The notes: a model not told the origin generated them from the sequence alone. A stretch of 52,154 nucleotides of DNA from UBA3537 sp045561735 (GCA_045561735.1 JBJKXC010000010.1:1-52154), one strand, 5' to 3'; positions 40,020 to 48,523 are shown, numbered from the stretch's first letter. Made by a program: numbers and translations.

Positions 40020-41864
40020 ATGAATAAGTTGTTTTCAAATATTAAAGGTGATGCTTTTGGGGGTGTCACGGCAGGTATTGTAGCTTTGCCCCTGGCACTG
40101 GCTTTTGGTGTGTCATCAGGTTTAGGCCCAAGTGCAGGGCTTTATGGTGCAATCTTTATAAGCTTCTTTGCGGCGCTCTTCGGTGGAACCAATACGCAAA
40201 TTTCTGGGCCAACGGCCCCAATGACAGCTGTAAGTATGGTTATTATTGCCGGAATTATTGCTGCAAATGATGGTGATGTAAACAAGGCTTTGCCCTCAAT
40301 TTTAATGGTTTTTTTGCTGGCGGGGCTAATGCAGATTGGTCTTGGCGTTTTGGGTTTGGGAAAATACATCAAATATATCCCTTACCCCGTTGTTTCGGGG
40401 TTCATGACTGCCATTGGACTAATTATCTTATTAACACAGATTCAGCCTAGCCTAGGATATGCTCCAAAAAATGACATTGATTATGTTAGCCAATTTAAAA
40501 CTCAAGGAAAAGAAATAGTTCTGGAAAAAATATTAAAGGATGAGGTTGGTGAAGGTCTGATGAGCATTGAGGCTTTAAGTGGGGCTGCTGATAGAGCGGA
40601 TAAAATTAGTGACGAAAGGATCTTGGCTGAGGCTAAAACATTAGCTGCAAAGGAAGCCTCTGGAACCATTGGAGCGATAAAAACACTTCCTAATGCGTTG
40701 AGTAATATAAACTTTCTTGAGCTGTTGCTTTCACTTGCAACGATATTTATAATTTACGGTTTTAAAAGGATTACTTCTGCTGTTCCTAGCACCCTTGTCG
40801 CATTAATCGTTGTCTCGTCTGCAGCATTCTTTTTGGGCCTAGACTATACTCCTATCGAAAAGATTCCTGAGGGCCTTCCTATTCCGCAGCTAGAAATATT
40901 TTCTAGCTTTAGTTTTAGTAGTATTAGTCCGTATATAATTACAGCTTTTACTCTTTCTTTGCTTGGTGCGATTGACTCCCTTCTTACAAGTGTAGTTGCT
41001 GATAATATGACCAAAACCAAGCACAATTCTAACAAAGAATTGGTTGGCCAGGGAATTGGAAACAGTATCGCTGCTGTGTTTGGGGGAATTCCAGGGGCTG
41101 GAGCAACAATTCGAACCGTAGTAAACATCCAATCTGGAGGCAAAACAAGGCTTTCTGGGATGATTGCTGGCGTTTTGCTTTTGTTTATTTTACTTGCTCT
41201 TGGGCCAATTGCGTCAAAAATTCCTGCAGCGGTCCTCTCGGGGATTTTAATAACTGTTGGTATTGGTGTCATGGACTACAAAGGCTTGAAGGCTATTCCT
41301 GTATTACCAAAAGACGTCTCTCTTGGCCCTATTAAACTGAGTTCTGAGGTTCTTATTATGCTAACAGTCTTGTTGTTGTCAACTTTTTGGGACCTTATCT
41401 TTGCCGTTGGAATTGGGCTCTTAATCTCATGCTTAATGTTCATGAAATTAATTGGGGATTCCACTGCAAAACGATCAAACCTTGAGTCGCTTAAAGAGGA
41501 GGCTTGGCCAGATGAAAAAGGCTTTCCTGTTGCGCTAAAAAATGAGGTTTACATCAAACACGTCAAGGGCCCTTTGTTTTTTGGCTACACTTCTGAGTTT
41601 CAAGAAATGCTTAAAAAGATTCCTGATAGTGCTAAAACAGTTGTGTTTCGCCTTAGCAGAATGCAGTACATGGACCAAACAGGGCTGTATGTAATGGAAG
41701 ACGCGCTTAGGGACCTAAAGGCGAAAGGCGTCAATCTGGTTTTTGTTGGGCTCTTGGATCAGCCGCGCTACATGATGGAGCGTATTGACATTATTCCCGG
41801 CCTCGTCGCAGAAGACCAGGCTTATGAGAGCTTCAAGATATATTTAAAGCAGATAGCTGAATAG
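40020..41864 (+). CDS. SulP family anion transporter with STAS domain
   Basis: 614 residues. The SulP membrane domain starts GDAFGGVTAGIVALPLALAFG, with PSAGLYGAIF and NTQISGPTAPMTAVSM forming the anion-binding half helices; later LGAIDSLLTSVVADNM, GIGNSIAAVFGGIPGAGATIRTVVNI and VLSGILITVGIGVMDYKGLK. A C-terminal STAS domain (~505-610) contains MQYMDQTGLYVMEDALRDLKAKGV. A polar, helical insert of about 75 residues (~150-225) lies between membrane segments. Such proteins move sulfate, bicarbonate or similar anions, usually with Na+ or H+. Substrate unknown. The lone gene has a plain 107-nt upstream gap. Confidence 0.9.
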   Translation: MNKLFSNIKGDAFGGVTAGIVALPLALAFGVSSGLGPSAGLYGAIFISFFAALFGGTNTQISGPTAPMTAVSMVIIAGIIAANDGDVNKALPSILMVFLLAGLMQIGLGVLGLGKYIKYIPYPVVSGFMTAIGLIILLTQIQPSLGYAPKNDIDYVSQFKTQGKEIVLEKILKDEVGEGLMSIEALSGAADRADKISDERILAEAKTLAAKEASGTIGAIKTLPNALSNINFLELLLSLATIFIIYGFKRITSAVPSTLVALIVVSSAAFFLGLDYTPIEKIPEGLPIPQLEIFSSFSFSSISPYIITAFTLSLLGAIDSLLTSVVADNMTKTKHNSNKELVGQGIGNSIAAVFGGIPGAGATIRTVVNIQSGGKTRLSGMIAGVLLLFILLALGPIASKIPAAVLSGILITVGIGVMDYKGLKAIPVLPKDVSLGPIKLSSEVLIMLTVLLLSTFWDLIFAVGIGLLISCLMFMKLIGDSTAKRSNLESLKEEAWPDEKGFPVALKNEVYIKHVKGPLFFGYTSEFQEMLKKIPDSAKTVVFRLSRMQYMDQTGLYVMEDALRDLKAKGVNLVFVGLLDQPRYMMERIDIIPGLVAEDQAYESFKIYLKQIAE

Positions 41865-41890
41865 TTGATCTTTGTTAAATGATTCATCTT

Positions 41891-42409
41891 TCATAGCTCC
41901 GGGAAGCCCGATAGGTTAAATTGGGAATTCTCACCAACGATATTGGGTAATATTGCAGGCGCCAAAGACTGCACCTTTTTATAAAAAATGGATTCTGCAA
42001 TACATGCTTCCGAAACAAGAGGCGTGCTCGTATTGAGCGTATCAAAAACAATTAATGCTACGGAAATAAGCGTTGCTGCCTTGAGTCCACCAAAAAGTCC
42101 GCCAAGGGTTTTATTTAAGACCCCTAAGGATGCAAAACTAGCAAGTTTAGTAAGGGCTTTTCCTACAAAAGAAATTACAAAAAAAATGGAAAGAAATGTG
42201 ATGACAAAGGCGGTTATGCTTACCGTATTTTCAGACCATTCGAAATGCTTAACTATAAGCGCGCCTGCATAGTTGCTGAATCGTGCGGCGGCATATGCGC
42301 CCATCAATATGGCAAGCAGCGACGCAACCTCAACAAGCAGGCCTCTATATAGACCTTTAACGATTCCAAAACCTATTAAAGCAGCTAAGATTATATCGAT
42401 TACGGTCAT
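41891..42409 (-). CDS. CvpA family membrane protein
   Basis: 172 residues with four transmembrane helices (IDIILAALIGFGIVKGLY; LLAILMGAYAAARFSNYAG; VSITAFVITFLSIFFVISFVG; AATLISVALIVFDTL). The G-x-x-K-G-L-Y-R-G-L opening and the LNKTLGGLFGGLKAA motif define the CvpA family, known from colicin V production and more broadly from envelope stress and biofilm phenotypes. Mechanism unknown. Divergent from pheS across 165 nt. Confidence 0.88.
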   Translation of the reverse strand: MTVIDIILAALIGFGIVKGLYRGLLVEVASLLAILMGAYAAARFSNYAGALIVKHFEWSENTVSITAFVITFLSIFFVISFVGKALTKLASFASLGVLNKTLGGLFGGLKAATLISVALIVFDTLNTSTPLVSEACIAESIFYKKVQSLAPAILPNIVGENSQFNLSGFPEL

Positions 42410-42454
42410 AGAAAATATTTTGTAGGCAGTTATTAATGAGGTTATTGAACCGCC

Positions 42455-42462
42455 TAAATTTA
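42455..42462. promoter_or_regulatory. Palindromic TAAATTTA in the cvpA/pheS divergent region
   Basis: Self-complementary octamer lying 46 nt before the cvpA start. It resembles the -7 element on both strands. No TTG is found at -33 spacing on either strand, so the promoter reading is weak. Confidence 0.3.
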
Positions 42463-42550
42463 CGAAATATTTGTGGAAAGGAGGGGGGCATTAAAAAAGA
42501 GGCTGCTCGAAAGTATTTTATGTAAGGTCGCTATATTGATTAAGTTTTAT

Positions 42551-42558
42551 TAAATTTG
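42551..42558 (+). promoter_or_regulatory. Candidate -7 element for pheS
   Basis: TAAATTTG is an exact TAnnTTTG match, 17 nt before the pheS ATG. Confidence 0.5.
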
Positions 42559-42574
42559 AATTTTATCTTTTTAA

Positions 42575-43594
42575 ATGATTGACCACATAAAAAAACTTAT
42601 TAAAGAGGCTGATGACTTTTCAGGGGACAACTTGTCTGACATTGAAAACTTCCGTATTAAATTTTTAGGAAAAAAGGGAGTGCTTAATGATTTATTTGAG
42701 GCGTTCAAGTCGGTCCCAAGTAACGAAAAAAAAGCCTATGGGCAAGCTATTAATCAATTAAAGAAAGCGGCACAAGAAAAAGTAAATACCCTAAAAATTT
42801 CCGTGGTTAAAAGTCAAATCAGCCCTGAGGGGTGCACGGATTATACGCTGCCTGGAGACCCCTTTTTAATTGGCAGCAGGCATCCTATTTCACTTGTGAA
42901 AAATCGAATTCTTGATATTTTTTCTCGCATTGGCTTCACTGTAAGTGAGGGGCCTGAAATTGAAGATGATTGGCATAATTTTACTGCACTTAATTTGCCT
43001 GAACACCACCCTGCAAGGGATATGCAAGACACCTTTTTTGTTCAGACAGATCCGGATATTTTGCTTCGCACCCACACCAGCTCAGTGCAGGTTCGTTATA
43101 TGGAAAACAACAGCCCGCCAATTCGTACTATCTCCCCTGGCAGAGTGTATAGAAATGAGGCGATTTCTGCAAGGTCTCATTGCTTCTTTCACCAAATTGA
43201 AGGTTTATATATCGATAAAGAGGTAAGTTTTGCTGACCTTAAACAAACTCTTCAGTTTTTTACCGAAGCTCTTTTTGGTAAGTCTAAAATTCGATTGCGC
43301 CCCTCCTACTTCCCTTTTACAGAGCCAAGTGCTGAGGTGGACGTGTACTGGGGCCTAGAAACGGAAACAGACTACAAAATGACCAAAGGTACCGGTTGGT
43401 TAGAAATAATGGGGTGTGGAATGGTTGACCCAAATGTATTAACAAACTGCGGGATTGATGCTAAAAAATATTCCGGATTTGCTTTTGGTATGGGTATTGA
43501 CCGCATTACCCTATTGCTTCATCAAATCAACGATATCCGTCTTTTAAGCGAAAACAACCTGCGATTCTTAGAGCAGTTTAAAAGCACATCCTGA
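42575..43594 (+). CDS. pheS: Phenylalanyl-tRNA synthetase alpha subunit
   Basis: 339 residues, full length. It charges tRNA-Phe together with PheT; pheT is not adjacent. The N-terminal coiled coil (~1-85) binds tRNA. The class II catalytic core has GSRHPISLVKNRILDIFSRIGF, LPEHHPARDMQDTFFV, LLRTHTSSVQVRYM, SHCFFHQIEGLYID, FPFTEPSAEVDVYW, TGWLEIMGCGMVDPNVL and GFAFGMGIDRITLL (motifs 1 to 3). Cytoplasmic housekeeping enzyme. Confidence 0.97.
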   Translation: MIDHIKKLIKEADDFSGDNLSDIENFRIKFLGKKGVLNDLFEAFKSVPSNEKKAYGQAINQLKKAAQEKVNTLKISVVKSQISPEGCTDYTLPGDPFLIGSRHPISLVKNRILDIFSRIGFTVSEGPEIEDDWHNFTALNLPEHHPARDMQDTFFVQTDPDILLRTHTSSVQVRYMENNSPPIRTISPGRVYRNEAISARSHCFFHQIEGLYIDKEVSFADLKQTLQFFTEALFGKSKIRLRPSYFPFTEPSAEVDVYWGLETETDYKMTKGTGWLEIMGCGMVDPNVLTNCGIDAKKYSGFAFGMGIDRITLLLHQINDIRLLSENNLRFLEQFKSTS

Positions 43595-43603
43595 TTTAAA
43601 AAT

Positions 43604-44605
43604 TTAATCTAATTTATTAGCAAGAGTCTTAAATGCTTGTTTAGGGTTTTGGTTTTTGTGTAAAATATTATAAACCGCGTTGATAATTGGTGTGCTTGCT
43701 GGGGTTGATTTGTTATTGTTGGTTTCGAAAGCGCTTTTTGTTGCATAATATCCTTCGGCAACCATACTCATCTCTATTTGTGCTGATTTAACAGTATATC
43801 CTTTACCAATCATATTGCCAAACATTCTATTGCGTGAAAAAGTAGAGTAGCCAGTTACCAAAAGGTCTCCTAAATAGACTGTTTCATTAATTTTCCGCTT
43901 CATTTTATATACCGTTTTAATATAGCTTTTCATTTCCCGAATGGCGTTACTCATTAAAACGCTTTGGAAGTTATCCCCATAGCCAAGGCCGTGAGAAATT
44001 CCTGCCGCAATAGCATATATGTTTTTTAACATCGCGGCATACTCTACACCAATTACATCATCGTGGATGTTTGTGTGAATATAATGACTGGAAAGTTTGG
44101 ATGAGATTTCTTCTGCGTTAGTCCTACTTTTGCAGGCGATGGTTAAATAAGATAAACGCTCTAGGGCAACCTCTTCTGCATGACAAGGCCCTCCAATAAC
44201 CGCAACTTGATCCTGGGGAACTTTTTTTATTTTATAAAAATATTCTCCAGCTAAAAGTCCAGATTCTGGAAAAATTCCTTTAACGGCTGAAACAATTATT
44301 TTAGCGGAGATATCAACCGTCACTAGCTCTATTTGAGTATGAATAAAAGCAGAGGGGATTGCAAAAATTAAAACATCTGCTTCCGCAGCAATGTGATTAA
44401 TATCTGTGCTTATGATTAATTGGTTTATATCAAACTCAACAGAAGACAAATAAGAAGGATTGTGTTTTTCTTCGATTATGTGCTGCGCTGTTTGCGGTCT
44501 CCGAACGTACCAATGAACTGTTTGTAAATTTTCACATAGCATTTTTACAATGGCAGTAGCCCAGCTCCCACTTCCAAAAACAGCATATTTAGGTTCTAAG
44601 GCCAT
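43604..44605 (-). CDS. gpsA: Glycerol-3-phosphate dehydrogenase [NAD(P)+]
   Basis: 333 residues. It reduces dihydroxyacetone phosphate to glycerol-3-phosphate for phospholipid synthesis. The nucleotide-binding motif is VFGSGSWATAIVKML; later VIGGPCHAEEVALERLS, the catalytic Lys in VEYAAMLKNIYAIAAG, and the glycerol-phosphate site SRNRMFG. GSGSWATA differs mildly from the usual GAGSWGTA but keeps the glycines that contact NAD. Converges on pheS with 9 nt between stops, and follows the hypothetical gene at 44609 by 3 nt. Confidence 0.95.
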   Translation of the reverse strand: MALEPKYAVFGSGSWATAIVKMLCENLQTVHWYVRRPQTAQHIIEEKHNPSYLSSVEFDINQLIISTDINHIAAEADVLIFAIPSAFIHTQIELVTVDISAKIIVSAVKGIFPESGLLAGEYFYKIKKVPQDQVAVIGGPCHAEEVALERLSYLTIACKSRTNAEEISSKLSSHYIHTNIHDDVIGVEYAAMLKNIYAIAAGISHGLGYGDNFQSVLMSNAIREMKSYIKTVYKMKRKINETVYLGDLLVTGYSTFSRNRMFGNMIGKGYTVKSAQIEMSMVAEGYYATKSAFETNNNKSTPASTPIINAVYNILHKNQNPKQAFKTLANKLD

Positions 44606-44608
44606 ATA

Positions 44609-45385
44609 TTAATTAAACTTTTGCTTGAGGATTTCTAAAAACCGTGTTTCGTAGTCACCCTTATCTTCCCAGTTGCCGTAGTCTGGTTTAATAATGTTCT
44701 CGATGAAATCTGAAATTTCCTCAAAAGAGTCCATAGTGTTAAGTTGAGAAATGACACGATCATAATCTTCGTTGTTGTTTTGAAACAAGTGGTTAACAAA
44801 AGCGAGCCTATCATTAAGGCCAATTTGAAATCCTATTTTTTTTAATTTCTCGTCTAAGGATGTCTTTTCAATAGTTGATAAGGAGTCGTCCAATGCTTGC
44901 GTTTGGATTTCAGCGTCAGAATTGGATGGCAGGGTTTCAAAAATAGGTAGCTGTCCAAGGCTAGGTGGTAATTCAGACATGCCTTCTTCGACATCATGCG
45001 AGCTATTAGCGTTACCATCTAGAGCATCAACAACGACAGTTTCATGAGGCATCTGAGCAACAATGTCCTTAATTTTCTCGATGGCCGGTTCCATAAGTGT
45101 TTCGCTGGATTGGTTATCATTACTGACATATTCTTTTTCGTTCTCCTGAACAGTACCTGAAGCCTTATTGTTAAATGCGTCTTCAAGGGTATTGAAAAAT
45201 GACGTGTCTGTCTCAACCTCGCCACGTATTTCATCATTGAAGTGCGTTTCTAAAAACTTGAGAATCGAAATCTTTTGATAGAGTAAGGCAACTTCTGTTT
45301 GCATTTTATTTAAGTCTTCCCTTCCTGTCAGCTTTAAAACACGATGGGCAATACTTATAAGTTGAGATTCTAATTTCTTTTTCAT
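44609..45385 (-). CDS. Hypothetical protein coupled to gpsA (258 aa)
   Basis: Not recognised as a named family. The N-terminus is helical and charged (KKLESQLISIAHRVLKLTGREDLNKMQTEVALLYQKISILKFLETHF). Residues ~55-165 are acidic, low in hydrophobicity and probably disordered. The C-terminus is again helical with DRLAFVNHLFQNNNEDYDRVISQLNTMDSFEEISDFIENIIKPDYGNWEDK. No signal peptide, no membrane segment. It ends 3 nt before gpsA, and a similar hypothetical-gpsA-pheS arrangement is familiar in Flavobacteriaceae. Two small structured ends joined by a flexible linker suggest a scaffold, but that is inference. Confidence 0.75.
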   Translation of the reverse strand: MKKKLESQLISIAHRVLKLTGREDLNKMQTEVALLYQKISILKFLETHFNDEIRGEVETDTSFFNTLEDAFNNKASGTVQENEKEYVSNDNQSSETLMEPAIEKIKDIVAQMPHETVVVDALDGNANSSHDVEEGMSELPPSLGQLPIFETLPSNSDAEIQTQALDDSLSTIEKTSLDEKLKKIGFQIGLNDRLAFVNHLFQNNNEDYDRVISQLNTMDSFEEISDFIENIIKPDYGNWEDKGDYETRFLEILKQKFN

Positions 45386-45471
45386 ATGTTTTTAATATTG
45401 GTTAAATTTTGGCCTGGCGGCTGTAAAATAAAGCTGATAAATTAGTTTTAGATAGATGCTTTAATTTTTAG

Positions 45472-45479
45472 TAAATTTA
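45472..45479. promoter_or_regulatory. Palindromic TAAATTTA in the hypothetical/tdk divergent region
   Basis: The surrounding GTAAATTTACAG (45471-45482) matches the right part of the dinB palindrome. The octamer is 53 nt before the tdk start and 87 nt before the minus-strand start. No well-spaced TTG on either strand (the nearest minus-strand one is 25 nt away). Confidence 0.35.
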
Positions 45480-45532
45480 CAGTGGTTTAATATATTCATT
45501 GATACAATCTTTGCTTGTGCTAAAATTACAAA

Positions 45533-46174
45533 ATGTTTCTTGAAAATACAGTAAACGCGAAAGAACAATTTGGGTGGATTGAAGTTATCTGCGGGTCGAT
45601 GTTTTCTGGTAAAACAGAAGAGCTCATTCGTCGCCTTAAGAGGGCTCAATTTGCTAAACAAAGGGTTGAAATCTTTAAGCCCAATATTGATGTCCGTTAT
45701 GGCGAAAACAAACTGGTGTCTCATGATTCAAATGAAATTCTTTCAACCTCTGTCCCTTCTGCCTCAAACATTCCGCAGCTTGCAGTAGGCTGCGATGTCA
45801 TTGGTATTGATGAAGCGCAGTTTTTTGATGATGAAATTGTAAGTGTTTGTAATACTCTTGCCAACAAAGGGGTTCGTGTCATTGTTGCTGGGCTGGATAT
45901 GGATTTTAAAGGAAACCCTTTTGGGCCAATGCCTAATTTAATGGCAACCGCAGAGTATGTAACAAAGGTACACGCCGTTTGTACAAGAACCGGAAATTTA
46001 GCGCAGTTTAGCTTTCGAAAAGGAAGCAACGATGATTTGGTGTTGCTTGGAGAGATAAATGAGTATGAGCCCTTGAGTCGCTGTGCGTTTTACAAAGCGA
46101 TGGGAGACGAAAAAAAGCAGTACAAAATGGTCAATCGCCAGGCTAATGTGAATTCTAAAAACAAGAAAGCTTAA
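45533..46174 (+). CDS. tdk: Thymidine kinase (type II)
   Basis: 213 residues. It phosphorylates thymidine in the salvage pathway. P-loop: VICGSMFSGKTEELIRRLKRA; Walker B-like IGIDEAQFFDDE with the catalytic Glu; AGLDMDFKGNPFGPMPNLMA. The zinc-binding lobe is reduced: HAVCTRTG carries one Cys where others have C-x-x-C, and PLSRCAFYKAM keeps another; four ligands are not visible. This is apparently a Bacteroidota trait. Followed after 3 nt by alr, so probably one transcript. Confidence 0.93.
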   Translation: MFLENTVNAKEQFGWIEVICGSMFSGKTEELIRRLKRAQFAKQRVEIFKPNIDVRYGENKLVSHDSNEILSTSVPSASNIPQLAVGCDVIGIDEAQFFDDEIVSVCNTLANKGVRVIVAGLDMDFKGNPFGPMPNLMATAEYVTKVHAVCTRTGNLAQFSFRKGSNDDLVLLGEINEYEPLSRCAFYKAMGDEKKQYKMVNRQANVNSKNKKA

Positions 46175-46177
46175 GCC

Positions 46178-47278
46178 GTGGTAAATGAAACCGTTTTAGA
46201 AATAAATCTGTCCGCACTTAAAAAAAATTATCTTTTTTTGAAGTCAATAATACCCCAAAAAACCTTGTTTTTAGCGGTTGTAAAAGCTTTTGCATATGGT
46301 AGTGATGCTGTTGTTGTGGCAAAATACTTAGAAAAGCTTGGTGTGGATTATTTTGCCGTAGCTTACGTTGAGGAAGGTGTTGCACTTCGTAAGGCTGGCG
46401 TAATGACTCCCGTCCTTGTACTACACCCTCAGCCCATTAACTTTGGAAAAGCAATTGAGTTTAGTCTAGAGCCTAGTCTTTATTCTGAACGTGTTTTAAG
46501 CGCTTTTGTTGCAACGGCGGCAGAAATGAAACAAATAAATTTTCCCGTACATATTAAGTTTAATACAGGGCTGAACCGGCTAGGTTTTCAAAACAGTGCT
46601 TCAAACAGAATCGCCCTTGAGTTGTCCAAAGAAACCACAATCAAAGTAAAGTCTATATTTTCACACCTCGCTGCGAGTGAGGACTTGGAAGAGCGTGCTT
46701 TTACTTTGGGGCAGATAGAACAATTTTCCGAAATTTGTGAAAGGTTTGAGAGTGGTTATGGAAAACTTCCTGTGCGACACCTTTGTAATACCTCCGGCGC
46801 AGTCAATTACCCAGAGGCTGCGTTTGAAATGGTTCGTTGCGGTATCGGCCTATATGGCTACGACAACCGTATTGGATATTCCAATGATTTGTTGCCTGTA
46901 TTGTCGCTCAAATCTGTTATTTCGCAAATACACAAACTAAAAAAAGGAGATAGTGTTGGGTACAATAGAGCTTATGTCGCTGATACTAATAAGACCATTG
47001 CAACCCTACCCCTTGGTCATTCTGACGGCATAGGGAGGCAGTATGGAAATGGGGTCGGCTACGTCAATATTCAAAACAAAAAAGCGCCGATTGTAGGAAA
47101 TGTCTGTATGGATATGATGATGGTTGATGTGAGCGATATTGATTGTCAAGAAGGGGACCATGTTGTGGTCTTTGGTGCATTCGCTTCCGCAGAACATTTA
47201 GCAGAAAGTGCAAAAACAATTTCTTACGAACTTCTTACAGCGCTTTCCAGACGTATCAAGCGTATTCTTATTGAATAG
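46178..47278 (+). CDS. alr: Alanine racemase
   Basis: 366 residues from GTG 46178, 3 nt after tdk. PLP-dependent enzyme interconverting L- and D-alanine for peptidoglycan. The PLP Lys lies in VVKAFAYGSD; KFNTGLNRLGF and HLCNTSGAVNYPEAAFEMVRCGIGLYGY form the barrel; the second catalytic Tyr is in SVGYNRAYVA; GNVCMDMMMVDVSD is the conserved C-terminal strand. Full length. The usual KANAYG at the Lys is KAFAYG here. Confidence 0.95.
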   Translation: MVNETVLEINLSALKKNYLFLKSIIPQKTLFLAVVKAFAYGSDAVVVAKYLEKLGVDYFAVAYVEEGVALRKAGVMTPVLVLHPQPINFGKAIEFSLEPSLYSERVLSAFVATAAEMKQINFPVHIKFNTGLNRLGFQNSASNRIALELSKETTIKVKSIFSHLAASEDLEERAFTLGQIEQFSEICERFESGYGKLPVRHLCNTSGAVNYPEAAFEMVRCGIGLYGYDNRIGYSNDLLPVLSLKSVISQIHKLKKGDSVGYNRAYVADTNKTIATLPLGHSDGIGRQYGNGVGYVNIQNKKAPIVGNVCMDMMMVDVSDIDCQEGDHVVVFGAFASAEHLAESAKTISYELLTALSRRIKRILIE

Positions 47279-47286
47279 GCATTTTA

Positions 47287-47358
47287 CTGTGGAAAAAGCT
47301 TTTATTTCTTTTAGTGTTAATTGCACTTGTTTGTTTGGGTAGTCTGCTGTTCAATTAG
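47287..47358 (+). other. Possible micropeptide or remnant after alr
   Basis: A short frame reads WKKLLFLLVLIALVCLGSLLFN and then a stop (47356-47358), a perfect single transmembrane helix with a basic start. There is no ATG, GTG or TTG before it in frame; only CTG at 47287. It may be a decayed small membrane gene or chance. Nothing else of note lies between alr and asd apart from a -7 element at 47496. Confidence 0.2.
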
Positions 47359-47495
47359 GGATAAACCAACACAAGATTTACTTAGGATATTTACACAAAA
47401 TCATATTGATGGGCTTTGGGATGAAATTAACAGACCAAAAAAAGGAAGGGGGTTTTTTTGTTTCCAAAAGGCTTAATAAATATTGCGGGATTTAC

Positions 47496-47503
47496 TAATT
47501 TTG
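47496..47503 (+). promoter_or_regulatory. Candidate -7 element for asd
   Basis: TAATTTTG is an exact TAnnTTTG match, 25 nt before the asd ATG at 47528. It overlaps an upstream extension of the asd frame and so supports the later start. Confidence 0.5.
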
Positions 47504-47527
47504 TGGGTAATTTTAAATTTTGTGAAA

Positions 47528-48514
47528 ATGAAAGTCGCAGTCGTAGGGGTAACAGGAATGGTTGGAACCATCATGATTAAGCTTTTGGAGGAAAGAGGCT
47601 TTCCGTTGACAGAACTTATTCCGGTAGCCTCTGAAAAAAGTATAGGAAAGTCCATTCTTTTCAAGGGTAAAACCCATAAAATTGTTGGGTTGGAGGCTGC
47701 AATTAAAATGCACCCAAAAATCGCTATTTTTTCAGCAGGAAGGAGTGTCTCTCTAGATTGGGCGCCAAAATTCGCTGCTGTAAATTGTATCGTAATCGAC
47801 AATTCTTCGGCTTGGAGAATGGATCCAACTAAGAAATTGGTTGTTCCTGAGATTAACGCAAACGCTATTACTTTGGAAGATAAAATAATTGCCAACCCTA
47901 ATTGCTCTACTATTCAATTGGTTTTGGCTTTGGCGCCATTACACAGGGTTTACAAAATGAAGCGAGTTATTGTTTCTACCTACCAATCTGTTTCTGGTAC
48001 TGGTGTCAAAGCAGTTCAACAAATGGAAAATGAAATTCAAGGAATAAAGGGCCCTATGGTTTATCCGTATCCGATTTTCAAAAACGCGCTGCCACACTGC
48101 GATGTGTTTTTAGAAAATGGTTATACTAAAGAAGAAATAAAGCTGGCTAAAGAGCCTCAAAAAATTCTAAACGATAATAGTTTTGCGGTCTCAGCAACAG
48201 CGGTTAGGATTCCTACAGCAGGAGGGCATTCAGAGTCTGTTAATGTTGAGTTTGAAATGGATTTCCATCTTGACGATGTCCGAGATTTACTTGACAGTAG
48301 CCCCGGTGTAATCGTACAAGATAATCCTGAGACAAACACCTATCCGATGCCTCTTTATGCATATGATAAAGATGATGTTTTTGTAGGTAGAATCCGCCGC
48401 GACGAAAGCTCTGCCAAAACATTAAATATGTGGATTGTTGCCGACAACTTAAGGAAAGGTGCGGCGACTAATGCTGTCCAAATCGCAGAACACATCATAG
48501 CCAAGGTTTTATAG
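47528..48514 (+). CDS. asd: Aspartate-semialdehyde dehydrogenase
   Basis: 328 residues from ATG 47528 (MKVAVVGVTGMVGTIMIKLL), which puts the NADP loop GxTGxVG at the N-terminus. It reduces aspartyl phosphate to the semialdehyde, the branch point to lysine/diaminopimelate, threonine and methionine. The catalytic Cys is in NPNCSTIQLV, with STYQSVSGTGVKAVQQM and the substrate Arg/His in RIPTAGGHSESVNVEFE. Full length. Confidence 0.95.
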   Translation: MKVAVVGVTGMVGTIMIKLLEERGFPLTELIPVASEKSIGKSILFKGKTHKIVGLEAAIKMHPKIAIFSAGRSVSLDWAPKFAAVNCIVIDNSSAWRMDPTKKLVVPEINANAITLEDKIIANPNCSTIQLVLALAPLHRVYKMKRVIVSTYQSVSGTGVKAVQQMENEIQGIKGPMVYPYPIFKNALPHCDVFLENGYTKEEIKLAKEPQKILNDNSFAVSATAVRIPTAGGHSESVNVEFEMDFHLDDVRDLLDSSPGVIVQDNPETNTYPMPLYAYDKDDVFVGRIRRDESSAKTLNMWIVADNLRKGAATNAVQIAEHIIAKVL

Positions 48515-48523
48515 TCTAGAGTT

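Noticed and set aside
40844..41272. Minus-strand frame opposite the SulP gene
   Set aside because: Mirror of hydrophobic transporter codons, with no independent support.
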